A stretch of DNA of 64,000 bases from UBA695 sp042691655 (GCA_042691655.1 CP170506.1:5394001-5458000); one strand, 5' to 3'. Positions 1-8,071 are shown, counted from the first letter of the stretch. Numbers and translations: made by a program. Notes: a model not told the origin generated them from the sequence alone.

Positions 1-1
1 G

Positions 2-607
2 GCTGCGTTTTACTCGTCCGATTATTATATTGTTCCGTGTACTTCAGATAATTTCAGTGTCTATTGTGTTGGATTGATAGGCCAAATGGTACCCTCATTT
101 GTTAATGATTGGAAAGGCGGACTAAGCCGCTTCAAAGCTTCTAATCCTCATTTTACGGATTTTGACCGTCTCGGCAGCCCTGTCTTTGCTGGGTGGGTTT
201 TCAACGGATTTGATACAGCCAGGCGTCGCAGAACCGCGGAGGAAGTTGCACAAGACGCTCCCCAAGGCGAGAAAGTGATGATTCAAGCGGATAAGACAAT
301 GCATGATCACCTTGAGATTGCGATCCGCGACGGATTAGTGGGTCAACTAAAGACGAATATTACCGCATTCAATCCAATTGCAGAAATGCCAACAGAAAGT
401 TTTAGGATAGGGGATATTGAAGATGCGAACGTGTTAATTCAGAATAGTTTATGGCTTAATGTTCCACTTGGAAGCTTAAGTGATCACGAGCAGGTCGAAA
501 ACCTGCAGGACAGACGAAAATGGGCATGGAATCAAGCCGAACAGATCGCGTTGCTTCGCCAAAAACTGCATGAAATGGCAAATAACGTAACAGCAATTTG
601 CCACTGA
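2..607 (+). CDS. ParA/MinD-like AAA ATPase, C-terminal part (5' truncated by window edge)
   Basis: The frame is open from base 2, so the true start lies outside the window. The first visible residues (AAFYSSDYYIVPCTSDNFSV) match the strand-loop of ParA/Soj-type ATPases in which a bound plasmid or chromosome partition ATPase recognises a 'DYVIVP' strand after the Walker B region. The Walker A motif would be upstream and cannot be seen. The visible 201 residues end in a short helical tail rich in Gln, Leu and Glu. Base composition is clearly lower in GC than the following genes, which suggests recent acquisition, perhaps as part of a mobile or plasmid-like segment. A general regulatory ParA-like protein, not a partition protein, is equally possible. 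Confidence 0.65.
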   Translation, partial: AAFYSSDYYIVPCTSDNFSVYCVGLIGQMVPSFVNDWKGGLSRFKASNPHFTDFDRLGSPVFAGWVFNGFDTARRRRTAEEVAQDAPQGEKVMIQADKTMHDHLEIAIRDGLVGQLKTNITAFNPIAEMPTESFRIGDIEDANVLIQNSLWLNVPLGSLSDHEQVENLQDRRKWAWNQAEQIALLRQKLHEMANNVTAICH

Positions 608-1054
608 TAACTTGACGCTTTTTTTGGAGCTGGTAGGTTGTATGTTGTATTTCGTTGCGAAGAAGAGATTTGCCTTCCTTCGTATTTCGACGGGTGGGCT
701 TTGGAATCAGCCTCCGGGGTTTCTTGGGCACAACCTGCCTTGCCATTCGCCCCCACTTGCGCATGAGCCCTTCCCTTTCCCTCCCCAATGGGCCCTTGGC
801 CAGCAGGGGCCTTTGCCCTGAGTTCCGGCCGAAGGGTTTTAATAGCGTTACGCTGAATAAGTCAATTACCGGACGCGCTTATGCGTATAACGGCGTGTTG
901 TATGCGTTAGCTCAGTGTCCTGTTGTCTCCAGAGTAAACCGTGCCCTGTAGATGATTTTTTCTTGCTAAATTAACTAAATTTAATAGATATAGCTTAAGC
1001 TTTTTAGTAGTGGCTTCCCTCAAAGCTGCTCAGGACCTTTTCTAACAATCTTTT
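608..1054. other. Gene-poor gap with no convincing coding sequence
   Basis: About 450 bases separate the ParA-like gene from the next gene. Open frames here have no recognisable protein features and compete with each other. The last 100 bases turn very AT-rich, which suits a promoter region for the gene at 1055. The segment around 870-920 holds imperfect TATGCGT repeats of unknown meaning. Confidence 0.5.
963..991 (+). promoter_or_regulatory. Possible promoter for the 1055 gene
   Basis: TTGCTA at 963-968 is followed 16-17 bases later by TAGATAT in an AT-rich stretch, the only such stretch upstream of the gene at 1055. The match to a sigma-70 -10 box is only partial, so this is a weak call resting on position and base composition. 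Confidence 0.25.
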
Positions 1055-1453
1055 ATGGCAAACCTTAGTGCTACCCAACAAATCGAACAGCTCGAAGCGC
1101 AAATCCGCGGCCTCCGGCAGCAAGCCCTGGCGGAACTTCAGGAGAAGCTCGCCGAAGCCCGGCGTACCGTGGCCGAGCTCGAAAAACAACTCGCCGAGGT
1201 GACCGGCAACGCGACGGAAGCCGCTGCCGCCCCCGTTCGCCGCCGCACCCGCCGCCCGTCCGTTACCAACGAGCAGCTCAAGCCGCTGGTCCTAAAGGCC
1301 ATGGCAGAGAAGGGCCTTAATGGCCTCAATGCCAAGGACATCGCCGAGTTCGTCGGCCAGGACCCGATGCGCGTTCGCAAATTCATCGCCGAAAACCCCT
1401 CCCTGCTCAAACGCCAGGGCGCGGGCCCCGGCACCCGGTTTTTCCTTAAGTAA
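1055..1453 (+). CDS. Small coiled-coil protein with basic linker and winged-helix-like C-terminus
   Basis: A 132-residue protein. Residues 5-50 form a heptad-rich helix (Leu/Ala/Gln/Glu) expected to dimerise as a coiled coil. A short Arg-rich linker (VRRRTRRPS) follows, then residues 68-132 look like a small helix-turn-helix domain ending in 'GPGTRFFLK', a typical wing-like strand. This layout recalls H-NS-like and other small nucleoid-associated proteins, in which an oligomerising helix is joined to a DNA-binding domain, but there is no direct family match I can name. It stands alone, followed by a strong terminator, so it is probably transcribed by itself. A chromatin or regulatory role is an inference. 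Confidence 0.75.
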   Translation: MANLSATQQIEQLEAQIRGLRQQALAELQEKLAEARRTVAELEKQLAEVTGNATEAAAAPVRRRTRRPSVTNEQLKPLVLKAMAEKGLNGLNAKDIAEFVGQDPMRVRKFIAENPSLLKRQGAGPGTRFFLK

Positions 1454-1532
1454 TCCGGGCATAAACCGGCTCTAATTCAGCACTAACCCGGGGCCATTGC
1501 TTTATCCCCGGGCTATCGCTCATCGTTTCATT

Positions 1533-1569
1533 AAAAAAAACCCGCTGGATGCTCCGGCGGGTTTTTTTT
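1533..1569 (+). terminator. Rho-independent terminator after the 1055 gene
   Basis: CCCGCTGG and CCGGCGGG pair in an 8-bp stem (one G-T wobble) around the loop ATGCT. Eight A residues precede it and eight T residues follow, so it could act in both directions. It separates the 1055 gene from the signalling operon that starts at 1650. Confidence 0.9.
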
Positions 1570-1649
1570 CGTCTGCGGCCCGGTTCCAAAAATACGGCCT
1601 CTGGAAAAGTTTGAGCCGATCCCCCGAAGCAGTTAATCTGCATGACCTG

Positions 1650-2510
1650 ATGATCTCAACCGTGCTCAAACGCTGCTTTTCGCTCCTCAAAGCCTGGGGG
1701 CCCGCCATCTTTTGGATGTGCCTGATCTTTTCTGCCTCGGCTGACCGGCAGTCGGTGGCGCATTCCTCGCGAATCATCGAGCCCTTCTGCCGCTGGATCT
1801 ACCCTTCCATTACCCGGGCGCAGATCGAGAACGTGCAATTTGCGGTGCGCAAGGGGGCCCACATGAGCGAATACGCCCTCCTCGGGCTGCTGCTGCTCTA
1901 CGCGCTCTCCACCCGCCGGGGCGACCCTCGGCGCTGGATGATCCACGCATGGGTGCTGGCCGCCGTCTACGCGGCGGCTGACGAGCTGCACCAGAGGTTC
2001 GTTCCCGGGCGCGACGGCTGCGTTCACGACGTCCTGATCGACGCCACCGGGGCCGCGCTGGGGCTCCTGGCCTATTATGGGTTCCTCCGCTGGCGCGACG
2101 TGCGCAAAAGGGCCCGCCCGGCGTCCCAAACCCAAGCTTTCCAGGCCGTGCCCGTGCCGCGCCCGACGTTTGCCGACCGGGTGCTCTTCACTCTCCAGGG
2201 CGAGGACTTCGAAAACAAAGCCCGCGTCCAGCTGGCCATCCAGGACCGCCTGCAACGCGAAAACGGCGGCCGGCTCATCCTCGGGCGCAACCCCGCGGCG
2301 GCTCATCTGCTGCTGAAAAACACCAGCATTTCCGGCCAACACCTGGCCCTCATCGTGCGCTCCGGGCTATTCGAGGTCGAGGATCTTGACTCTTCCAACG
2401 GTACCCGGCTCAATGGACGCCGCCTGCCCCCCTTTCAGCCCGCGCCTCTGACCGATAACGACCGCCTCGAAGTGGGCGAAGTCCTGCTCCATTTCCGCCG
2501 TTCCACGTAA
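1650..2510 (+). CDS. VanZ-family membrane protein fused to a C-terminal FHA domain
   Basis: A 286-residue protein. The N-terminal part (about residues 12-150) is a VanZ-like domain with four hydrophobic segments and its typical conserved blocks: KGAHMSEYALLG, DELHQRFVPGRDG and DVLIDATGA. VanZ proteins are small membrane proteins; one confers low-level teicoplanin resistance, and most are uncharacterised. The C-terminal part (about 195-285) is a forkhead-associated domain, with LGRNPAA, SGQHLALI and DSSNGTRLNG, which binds phospho-threonine peptides in the cytoplasm. I chose ATG 1650 because the frame upstream runs through the terminator and has no protein character. It is followed after 21 bases by a Ser/Thr kinase gene, so the FHA domain probably recruits the protein to kinase targets. 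Confidence 0.85.
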   Translation: MISTVLKRCFSLLKAWGPAIFWMCLIFSASADRQSVAHSSRIIEPFCRWIYPSITRAQIENVQFAVRKGAHMSEYALLGLLLLYALSTRRGDPRRWMIHAWVLAAVYAAADELHQRFVPGRDGCVHDVLIDATGAALGLLAYYGFLRWRDVRKRARPASQTQAFQAVPVPRPTFADRVLFTLQGEDFENKARVQLAIQDRLQRENGGRLILGRNPAAAHLLLKNTSISGQHLALIVRSGLFEVEDLDSSNGTRLNGRRLPPFQPAPLTDNDRLEVGEVLLHFRRST

Positions 2511-2531
2511 CCCCGCCCCTCTTTACTGCAA

Positions 2532-4499
2532 ATGGAAGTCCACCGCCTCGCTTTACCGAAGGGATTCCGGCTTGCCAACTACGAGCTGACGCGCGTGCTG
2601 GGCAAGGGCGGCTTCGGCATCACCTACCTGGGCGTGGACCGGCACCTGGGCCGCAAAGTGGCGGTGAAGGAGCTGATGCCCGACAGCATCGTCGCCCGCA
2701 TCGAGGGAATGCAGGTCGTGGCCCAGAGCGAGGAGCTCAAGACGAATTGGGAATGGGCCAAGGGGCGCTTTCTTGAAGAAGCCCGGGTGCTGGCTAGTTT
2801 TCAGCATCCGAACATCGTCGAAGTCCACCAGCTGATCGAGGCCAACGGCACGGTCTACATGGTCATGGACTACATCGAGGGCGAAAGCTACGAGGCCCGC
2901 CTGCGCCGGATCAACCACGAGCCCGACGAGCACAGCATGCGGCAGCTGATCGAGCCGCTCATGGACGGGCTGGAGGAAGTCCACTCCACCGGGCTGCTTC
3001 ACCGCGACATCAAGCCCGATAACATCCTCCTGCGCAGGGACATCCAGCCCATTTTGATCGACTTCGGCTCCGCCCGCAAACTGCTCGAAGGCACGTCCGT
3101 GATGACCTCGCTCGTCACCCACGGCTACTCGCCCATCGAGCAGTATCAGGTGAAAACCAAGCAGGGCCCCTGGACGGACATTTACGCCCTGGCCGCCGTG
3201 GCCACCCGGGCCATCACCGGCGAAAAGCCCCCGATGTCCGCCGACCGCATGAGCGACGACGACTTTGTCTGGCTGAGCTACCGCGAGCTGAAGGGCTTCA
3301 GCCCCCTCTTTTTGCAAGCGCTCGACTGGGCGCTGCGCGTCAAGCCAAGCGAGCGGCCCCAGAACATCCGGGAATGGCGAACCAGCTTCGGCTGGGAAGC
3401 GCGGGGCGCGTTTCGGGGCAAACCGTTCGGGAGCGTCATTGAATCCGGAGACAAAACCGCGCTCATCATGGGCGGGGACGCCACCACGCCCGCGCCCAAG
3501 AAATTCTCGCAGCGCATCGCCACGGCGCAGGTCCGCCCGATCGCGCCCCCCCCGGTTCCCGGTGCCGCCCCGGCCCTGGCCCCCATCGCCTCCGTCGCCC
3601 CCAAGCCCGTGCCCGCCCCCGTGACGACGGGCGCGCCCGCCGCCGCCGATGCCGGAGGGGATAAGATGAAATTCCTGCCGACTCTTGTTGCCGGGGTGTT
3701 GCTCCTGGGTGGAGGCTGGTTTCTCTACACCAACGTTTTCTTCCCCCCCAGCGGCGCGAGCTCCACGCACGTTCCCGATTCCCAGAACGCCCCGGTCAAG
3801 GCCGTCCCGCACAAACCGGCGCCCTATACCCCGGTGGTCAACTCGCTCGGGATGAAATTTGCCCCCGTCGCGGGCATCGGCGTTCTCTTTAGCGTCTGGG
3901 ACGTCCGCGTGAAAGACTACCGGGCCTTCGTCCAGGAGACCGGGCGCGAGTGGCGCTCCGCCTCCTTCCCGCAAACCCTCGACGACCCCGCCCTCAACGT
4001 CAGTTGGGAGGACGCCAAGGCCTTCTGCCAATGGCTCAGCGCCCGCGATGGCCGCGAATACCGCCTGCCCACTGACGCCGAGTGGAGCGTCGCCGTGGGG
4101 CTCAAGGACGAGGGCGGCGGGCTGCCCCACGACAAAGACGGCCGCGTCAAGGGAGCCTACCCCTGGGGAACGGCCTGGCCGCCGCCTCCCCACGTCGGCA
4201 ACTACGGCGCGTCGCGCCTGATCGTGGGCGATTCGTTTGAGAAAACCTCCCCCGTCGGCAGCTTTCCGGAGAACGCCTTCGGCCTCTTCGACATGGGCGG
4301 CAACGTCTGGCAATGGTGCGAGGACAGCTACGACGACACGGGCCGCCGCCGGGTCCTCCGGGGCGGCGCGTGGAACAGCAGCACCCAGGACGTCATGCTC
4401 TCCTCCTTCCGCTACTACGCTTTCCCGGGCGACAGCGCCAACAACATCGGCTTCCGCTGCGTCACCCCGGCCTCAGGGACCGCTGCCACCGCGCCGTAG
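2532..4499 (+). CDS. Transmembrane Ser/Thr protein kinase with C-terminal FGE-sulfatase (SUMF1-like) domain
   Basis: A 655-residue protein. Residues 15-285 are a Hanks-type kinase: glycine loop GKGGFG at 24-29, catalytic Lys46 in VAVK, HRDIKPDN with Asp159, and DFG at 177-179. A Pro/Ala-rich juxtamembrane linker follows and contains DKTALI with Thr309. One membrane helix lies at about 381-403. The outer part (about 436-650) is an FGE-sulfatase fold of the formylglycine-generating-enzyme superfamily, with NSLGMKFAPV, RLPTDAEW, GNVWQWCED, LRGGAWN and IGFRC. The paired catalytic cysteines of true FGE enzymes are not evident, so this is more likely a ligand-binding or sensor domain. It sits in an operon with two further FHA proteins and a PP2C phosphatase, which fits a sensory phosphorylation circuit. 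Kinase activity looks intact. Confidence 0.92.
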   Translation: MEVHRLALPKGFRLANYELTRVLGKGGFGITYLGVDRHLGRKVAVKELMPDSIVARIEGMQVVAQSEELKTNWEWAKGRFLEEARVLASFQHPNIVEVHQLIEANGTVYMVMDYIEGESYEARLRRINHEPDEHSMRQLIEPLMDGLEEVHSTGLLHRDIKPDNILLRRDIQPILIDFGSARKLLEGTSVMTSLVTHGYSPIEQYQVKTKQGPWTDIYALAAVATRAITGEKPPMSADRMSDDDFVWLSYRELKGFSPLFLQALDWALRVKPSERPQNIREWRTSFGWEARGAFRGKPFGSVIESGDKTALIMGGDATTPAPKKFSQRIATAQVRPIAPPPVPGAAPALAPIASVAPKPVPAPVTTGAPAAADAGGDKMKFLPTLVAGVLLLGGGWFLYTNVFFPPSGASSTHVPDSQNAPVKAVPHKPAPYTPVVNSLGMKFAPVAGIGVLFSVWDVRVKDYRAFVQETGREWRSASFPQTLDDPALNVSWEDAKAFCQWLSARDGREYRLPTDAEWSVAVGLKDEGGGLPHDKDGRVKGAYPWGTAWPPPPHVGNYGASRLIVGDSFEKTSPVGSFPENAFGLFDMGGNVWQWCEDSYDDTGRRRVLRGGAWNSSTQDVMLSSFRYYAFPGDSANNIGFRCVTPASGTAATAP

Positions 4500-4543
4500 A
4501 CCTTGTTTTTACAGTTGTTTTTTGCCCGCGGTCCCGATAGGTA

Positions 4544-6019
4544 ATGGCGCTGATGTATTCCTTCCTGCGTCGGGATTGCTCCTTCCTTGCCGTGGCGCTG
4601 GTGGCGCTCTTCGCATCGCTCACGGCCCGGGCCGGTTTCGACCCCGCCTCGACGCGCTCCGCCGAGACGGAGCAGACCCTCAAGCTCGAATACCGCCTCC
4701 AGCCCGACGCCCAGGTGCAGACCGTCCAGGTGACCCAGAACGGCGGCGACGTCGAATTCCGCCACACCGCCTTTGGCCGCGACATCCTTAACCCCAGCGC
4801 GCTGCTGGTCATGCTCGACACCAGCGCCGGATCGGTCCGCTTTCCGCGCGACCACACCCTGGCCGCCAACAAGGCCCTCGTCCAGGCCCTCCTGGCCGAG
4901 CTGCCGCGCCAGAACCTGGTCGCCGTCTATTCCTTCGCCAATGACCTGGCCGAAATCGTCCCGTTCGGGCCACCCCCTTCGGACCTTCCGCCCCGCCTGA
5001 CCCGGCTCAAGGCCGACGGCCTCGGCACGCGCATCTACCGCCAGGGCATCAGCGCCGTCGGGCTGCTCAAGGCCACCCCGGCGGCTCGCAAGACGCTCCT
5101 CATCATCTCCGACGGCAAGGACGAGGACAACGGCTTCACCCGCGATGACCTCGTCAAATGCGCCCTCGCTCACGGCGTCACCATCTGCGCCATGGGCTGC
5201 CCGGAAAGCGGCGTCGACATCCCGGCGTTGGGCAATCTGGAGAAACTGGCGGCGGAAACGCACGGCCTCTACGCCCAGGCGAAAATCGGCGAGGGAGACC
5301 CCGGCCAGCGCCTCAAGATCGATACTGCGTTCGCCCGGAGCGTCCTGGCGCAGCTCAATTCCGGCGGCGAAATCCAGGTCCCCCTTGATCATCTCGACCC
5401 CGCCGGGGACGTTACCTTTAGCGTCACCACCAAGGCCGGGGAGAGCTTTACCTACGTCCACAAACGCACCGGAGCCGCCGCCCCTGCCGCCAGCCCCACG
5501 CCCGCCTCATTTGAGAGCGTGGCCGTCGCGGCATCCACCCCCACGCTCGCCGTCGCGGCCCCGTCGCCCGTGGCCCGCCCCCCTGTCCGGCCCGCGCCCG
5601 CCAGACCCGCGCCGCCCAAGGCCACGATCTTCACCCCCGCCAACCTGATCAGCGGCGGGGCGATCCTCCTCTTAATCGTCGCCGTCGTAGTCCTGCGCCT
5701 GCGGCCCGTTCCCGGGCAGGCCGTCGCCGCGCCCCGGGCCTTCCTTGTCATACAGGACGCCGAGTCCCGGCGCATTCCCCTGGAGGGCAGCGCCATTCGC
5801 ATCGGCCGCCGCCCTGATAACGATATCGTCTTTGGCAACACCAGCGTTTCCGGCTACCATGCCGAAATCCACCTCCAACGTGACGGCGCCTACCTCATCA
5901 CCGACCTCGGGTCCGGCAACGGCCTCAAAGTCAATGACCAGACCGTTTCGCAAGCATCGCTGCAAGACGGCGACTTGGTCGAAATGGGCGAAGTCCGTTT
6001 CCGGTTCCACCATCAATAA
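4544..6019 (+). CDS. Secreted/membrane vWA-domain protein with C-terminal FHA domain
   Basis: A 491-residue protein. Residues 1-30 look like a signal peptide. A von Willebrand A domain covers about 80-270, with VMLDTSAGS at Asp92, a conserved Thr near GTRIYRQ, and IISDGKDED. The metal-site motif is DxSxG, not the usual DxSxS, so metal binding may be altered. A Pro/Ala-rich linker, a membrane helix at about 367-387 and a C-terminal FHA domain (about 400-490, with IRIGRRPDNDI, SGYHAEIH and DLGSGNGLKVN) follow. The likely topology is vWA outside and FHA inside, so the protein could link an extracytoplasmic interaction to phospho-threonine signalling. It lies 44 bases after the kinase gene and 15 bases before another FHA gene. 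Confidence 0.9.
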   Translation: MALMYSFLRRDCSFLAVALVALFASLTARAGFDPASTRSAETEQTLKLEYRLQPDAQVQTVQVTQNGGDVEFRHTAFGRDILNPSALLVMLDTSAGSVRFPRDHTLAANKALVQALLAELPRQNLVAVYSFANDLAEIVPFGPPPSDLPPRLTRLKADGLGTRIYRQGISAVGLLKATPAARKTLLIISDGKDEDNGFTRDDLVKCALAHGVTICAMGCPESGVDIPALGNLEKLAAETHGLYAQAKIGEGDPGQRLKIDTAFARSVLAQLNSGGEIQVPLDHLDPAGDVTFSVTTKAGESFTYVHKRTGAAAPAASPTPASFESVAVAASTPTLAVAAPSPVARPPVRPAPARPAPPKATIFTPANLISGGAILLLIVAVVVLRLRPVPGQAVAAPRAFLVIQDAESRRIPLEGSAIRIGRRPDNDIVFGNTSVSGYHAEIHLQRDGAYLITDLGSGNGLKVNDQTVSQASLQDGDLVEMGEVRFRFHHQ

Positions 6020-6034
6020 CCTCTGTAACTCACG

Positions 6035-6664
6035 ATGGAAGATTACGACAAAACCCGCCTGATCCGGCGCTCCTCCTCGCAGCCGCCGCCCCCGCCGCCC
6101 CCCATCCCGTCATCCGCGTCCAGGGCCGCTTCTGATGATTCCGACAAAACGCGCATCCTGCCGCGCCCCGCCTCCCCCGAACCCGAGCGCCGCGAATCCG
6201 GCCCCAGCATCCCGAGCGACGACAAAACCGTCATCGTCACCCCGCCGATGCGCGCGCGCATGGGCCTGGGCGAGGCCGCCACCATCCCGGGCGACCCAAT
6301 GACCGACCCCGTCGTGGGCTGGATCGTCGTCGTAGCCGGGCCGGGGCAGGGGAACACCCTCAAGCTCGGCCATGGCATGAACAGCATCGGCCGCTCCGAG
6401 GGGCAGCGCTGCCGCCTCGACTTTGGCGACACCGAGATTTCCCGCAACAGCCACGCCACGCTGACCTACGACCCCCGGGGCCGGAAGTTCTACCTCATGC
6501 ACGGCGGCGGCCAGAACCTTACTTACTTGGGCGATATCCCCGTGCTCCAGCCGACCCTGCTCAAGGGCGGCGAGCTGATCTCGCTGGGCAAGACCACCTT
6601 GAAATTTATCGCGCTCTGCGGCCCCGACTTCGATTGGTCGCAGCAGAACGCCCCTACCGCTTAG
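6035..6664 (+). CDS. Cytoplasmic FHA-domain protein with three repeated DKT phospho-site motifs
   Basis: A 209-residue protein. The first 90 residues are low-complexity and rich in Pro, Ser and Arg, and carry three copies of a motif of the form Asp-Lys-Thr-x-x-aliphatic: DKTRLI (Thr7), DKTRIL (Thr39) and DKTVIV (Thr65). Residues about 95-195 form an FHA domain (IGRSEGQRC, ISRNSHATL). FHA domains often read the residue three places after the phospho-threonine, and here that position is always Ile, Leu or Val. The kinase encoded upstream has the same motif in its juxtamembrane linker (DKTALI). The protein is thus a likely kinase substrate and an adaptor that could bind itself or the kinase. This is an inference from sequence pattern and operon position. 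Confidence 0.9.
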   Translation: MEDYDKTRLIRRSSSQPPPPPPPIPSSASRAASDDSDKTRILPRPASPEPERRESGPSIPSDDKTVIVTPPMRARMGLGEAATIPGDPMTDPVVGWIVVVAGPGQGNTLKLGHGMNSIGRSEGQRCRLDFGDTEISRNSHATLTYDPRGRKFYLMHGGGQNLTYLGDIPVLQPTLLKGGELISLGKTTLKFIALCGPDFDWSQQNAPTA

Positions 6665-6672
6665 TAATTGTC

Positions 6673-7455
6673 ATGAAAATCGGCCGCGAGTTCGCGGGAA
6701 GACAGCTTCTCGGCGCCAGGCAACTGCAGGAGGATTCCTATGCCTTCTCCATCGTTGCCGACCAGGATGGCGAAGTGGAAAAACTCCTCGTCGTCATTGC
6801 CGACGGCTTGGGCGGCCATTCCGGCGGCCACAGGGCGAGCCAGATCGCCGTCGACGCGTTTATCGAGGAGTTCTTCCAGCACCAGCTCAGCGCCAAGTCC
6901 AACGACTCCTTTGCCCTGCACGAAGGCCTCATGTACGCCAACGAGCGCATCGACCGGGCCATGCGCGAGTCGAGCGGCGAGCTGGAAGGGATGGGCACCA
7001 CGCTCCTGGCTGCCACCGTCACGCGCACTGCGCTCCAGTGGATCAGCGTCGGCGACTCGCCCCTATTTCTCTTCCGCCGGGGCGAGCTGAGGCGGCTCAA
7101 CGCCGACCACTCCATGCGGCCCTTCCTCGCCGAGGAGATCGCCGCCGGAAGGCTCGCCCCCGACGCCCTTTCCGTCCACCCCCAGCGCAACGTCATCCGC
7201 TCCGCCCTCCTGGGGCAGGAAATCCCGATGATCGACGAGCCCTCCGCCGCCTACGCCATGGAGCGGGGCGACATCCTGCTCTTTGCCACCGACGGCCTGC
7301 AATTTTTGGACGAAGCCACGCTGGGCGCGCGCCTATCCAAGGGCTCTGAAATGACCGCCCCGCAGCTCATCCGCTCGCTGATGACCTCCATCGAAGACCT
7401 CAAAAACCCGAAGCAGGACAACGTGACCATCGCGGCCGTGTTGCAGGAGAAATAG
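6673..7455 (+). CDS. PP2C-family Ser/Thr protein phosphatase
   Basis: A 260-residue PP2C-type (PPM) phosphatase. Metal-binding and catalytic motifs are present: RQLQEDSY near the start, IADGLGGHSGG, GMGTTLLA, GDSPLFLFRRGEL, and the closing TDGL and DNVTI motifs. ATG 6673 is chosen because the shorter product begins just ahead of the first conserved motif and starts 8 bases after the FHA gene stop. Its product should remove phosphate from Ser/Thr residues placed by the kinase encoded at 2532. A kinase, FHA adaptors and a PP2C in one operon is the usual bacterial arrangement of such a circuit. Confidence 0.92.
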   Translation: MKIGREFAGRQLLGARQLQEDSYAFSIVADQDGEVEKLLVVIADGLGGHSGGHRASQIAVDAFIEEFFQHQLSAKSNDSFALHEGLMYANERIDRAMRESSGELEGMGTTLLAATVTRTALQWISVGDSPLFLFRRGELRRLNADHSMRPFLAEEIAAGRLAPDALSVHPQRNVIRSALLGQEIPMIDEPSAAYAMERGDILLFATDGLQFLDEATLGARLSKGSEMTAPQLIRSLMTSIEDLKNPKQDNVTIAAVLQEK

Positions 7456-7459
7456 GCGT

Positions 7460-8071
7460 TCAATCCACGAACGCGCAATCCCGCCGCAGCGCCGCGCGGA
7501 GCTGCCGCAGGTATTCCCGCCGGGGAATCTCCATCGCGCCGAAGGTACACAGATGCGGCGTCGTCCACTGGATGTCCAGAAGCTTGAAGCCCCGCTCGCG
7601 CAGCCGCTCCACCAGCGCATTGAGGGCCACCTTCGAGGCGTCCGTCTCCCGGTGGAACATCGACTCCCCGAAAAACGCCCCCCCGAGCGCCACCCCGTAG
7701 AGCCCGCCCGCGAGCCGCCCCTCGCACCACGCCTCCACGGAATGAGCGAACCCGAGCCGGTAAAGCTCCGTGTACGAGGCGACAATCTCCTCGTCGATCC
7801 ACGTCTCCTCCCGCTCCGCGCAGGCTTTCATGACCTCCTCGAACGCCGTATTGCAGCGAACCTCAAAACGGCCCTTGCGCAGCGCGCGCGCCAGGCCATG
7901 CGGCAGGTGAAAACGCTCATCCAGCGGCAAAATCCCGCGCGGATCGGGCGAAAACCACCCCATTTCCCCCTTCGGCATCCCCATTGGGAAAATGCCTTGG
8001 GCGTAGGCGCTAAGGAGCATATCGGGCGCGATCACGGGCGCAAAATTGCCCCCTTTGCGCCTCCCGGGCAA
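7460..8071 (-). CDS. aat: Leucyl/phenylalanyl-tRNA--protein transferase
   Basis: A 203-residue protein matching the Aat family over its full usual length. It carries the typical blocks GIFPMGMP, GWFSPDPRGILPLD, the FGESMF block and DIQWTTPHLCTFGA. The enzyme adds Leu or Phe from aminoacyl-tRNA to N-terminal Arg or Lys of proteins, marking them for degradation by ClpAP through the N-degron pathway. It is convergent with the PP2C gene, with only 4 bases between the stop codons. Confidence 0.95.
   Translation of the reverse strand: MPGRRKGGNFAPVIAPDMLLSAYAQGIFPMGMPKGEMGWFSPDPRGILPLDERFHLPHGLARALRKGRFEVRCNTAFEEVMKACAEREETWIDEEIVASYTELYRLGFAHSVEAWCEGRLAGGLYGVALGGAFFGESMFHRETDASKVALNALVERLRERGFKLLDIQWTTPHLCTFGAMEIPRREYLRQLRAALRRDCAFVD

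Noticed and set aside
860..920. Integron attC-like site
   Set aside because: The GTTAGCT and ATAAC pieces do not fit the core-site consensus, and no integrase or cassette is near.
2553..4313. Long open frame antisense to the kinase gene
   Set aside because: High GC leaves long open frames opposite real genes. The product is Gly/Asp/Val-rich with no domain, while the plus strand has a full kinase.
1650..7455. Type VI secretion or ternary conflict system
   Set aside because: Kinase, FHA and PP2C genes occur in such systems, but no T6SS sheath, tube or membrane genes and no MoxR-type ATPase or effector are found near.
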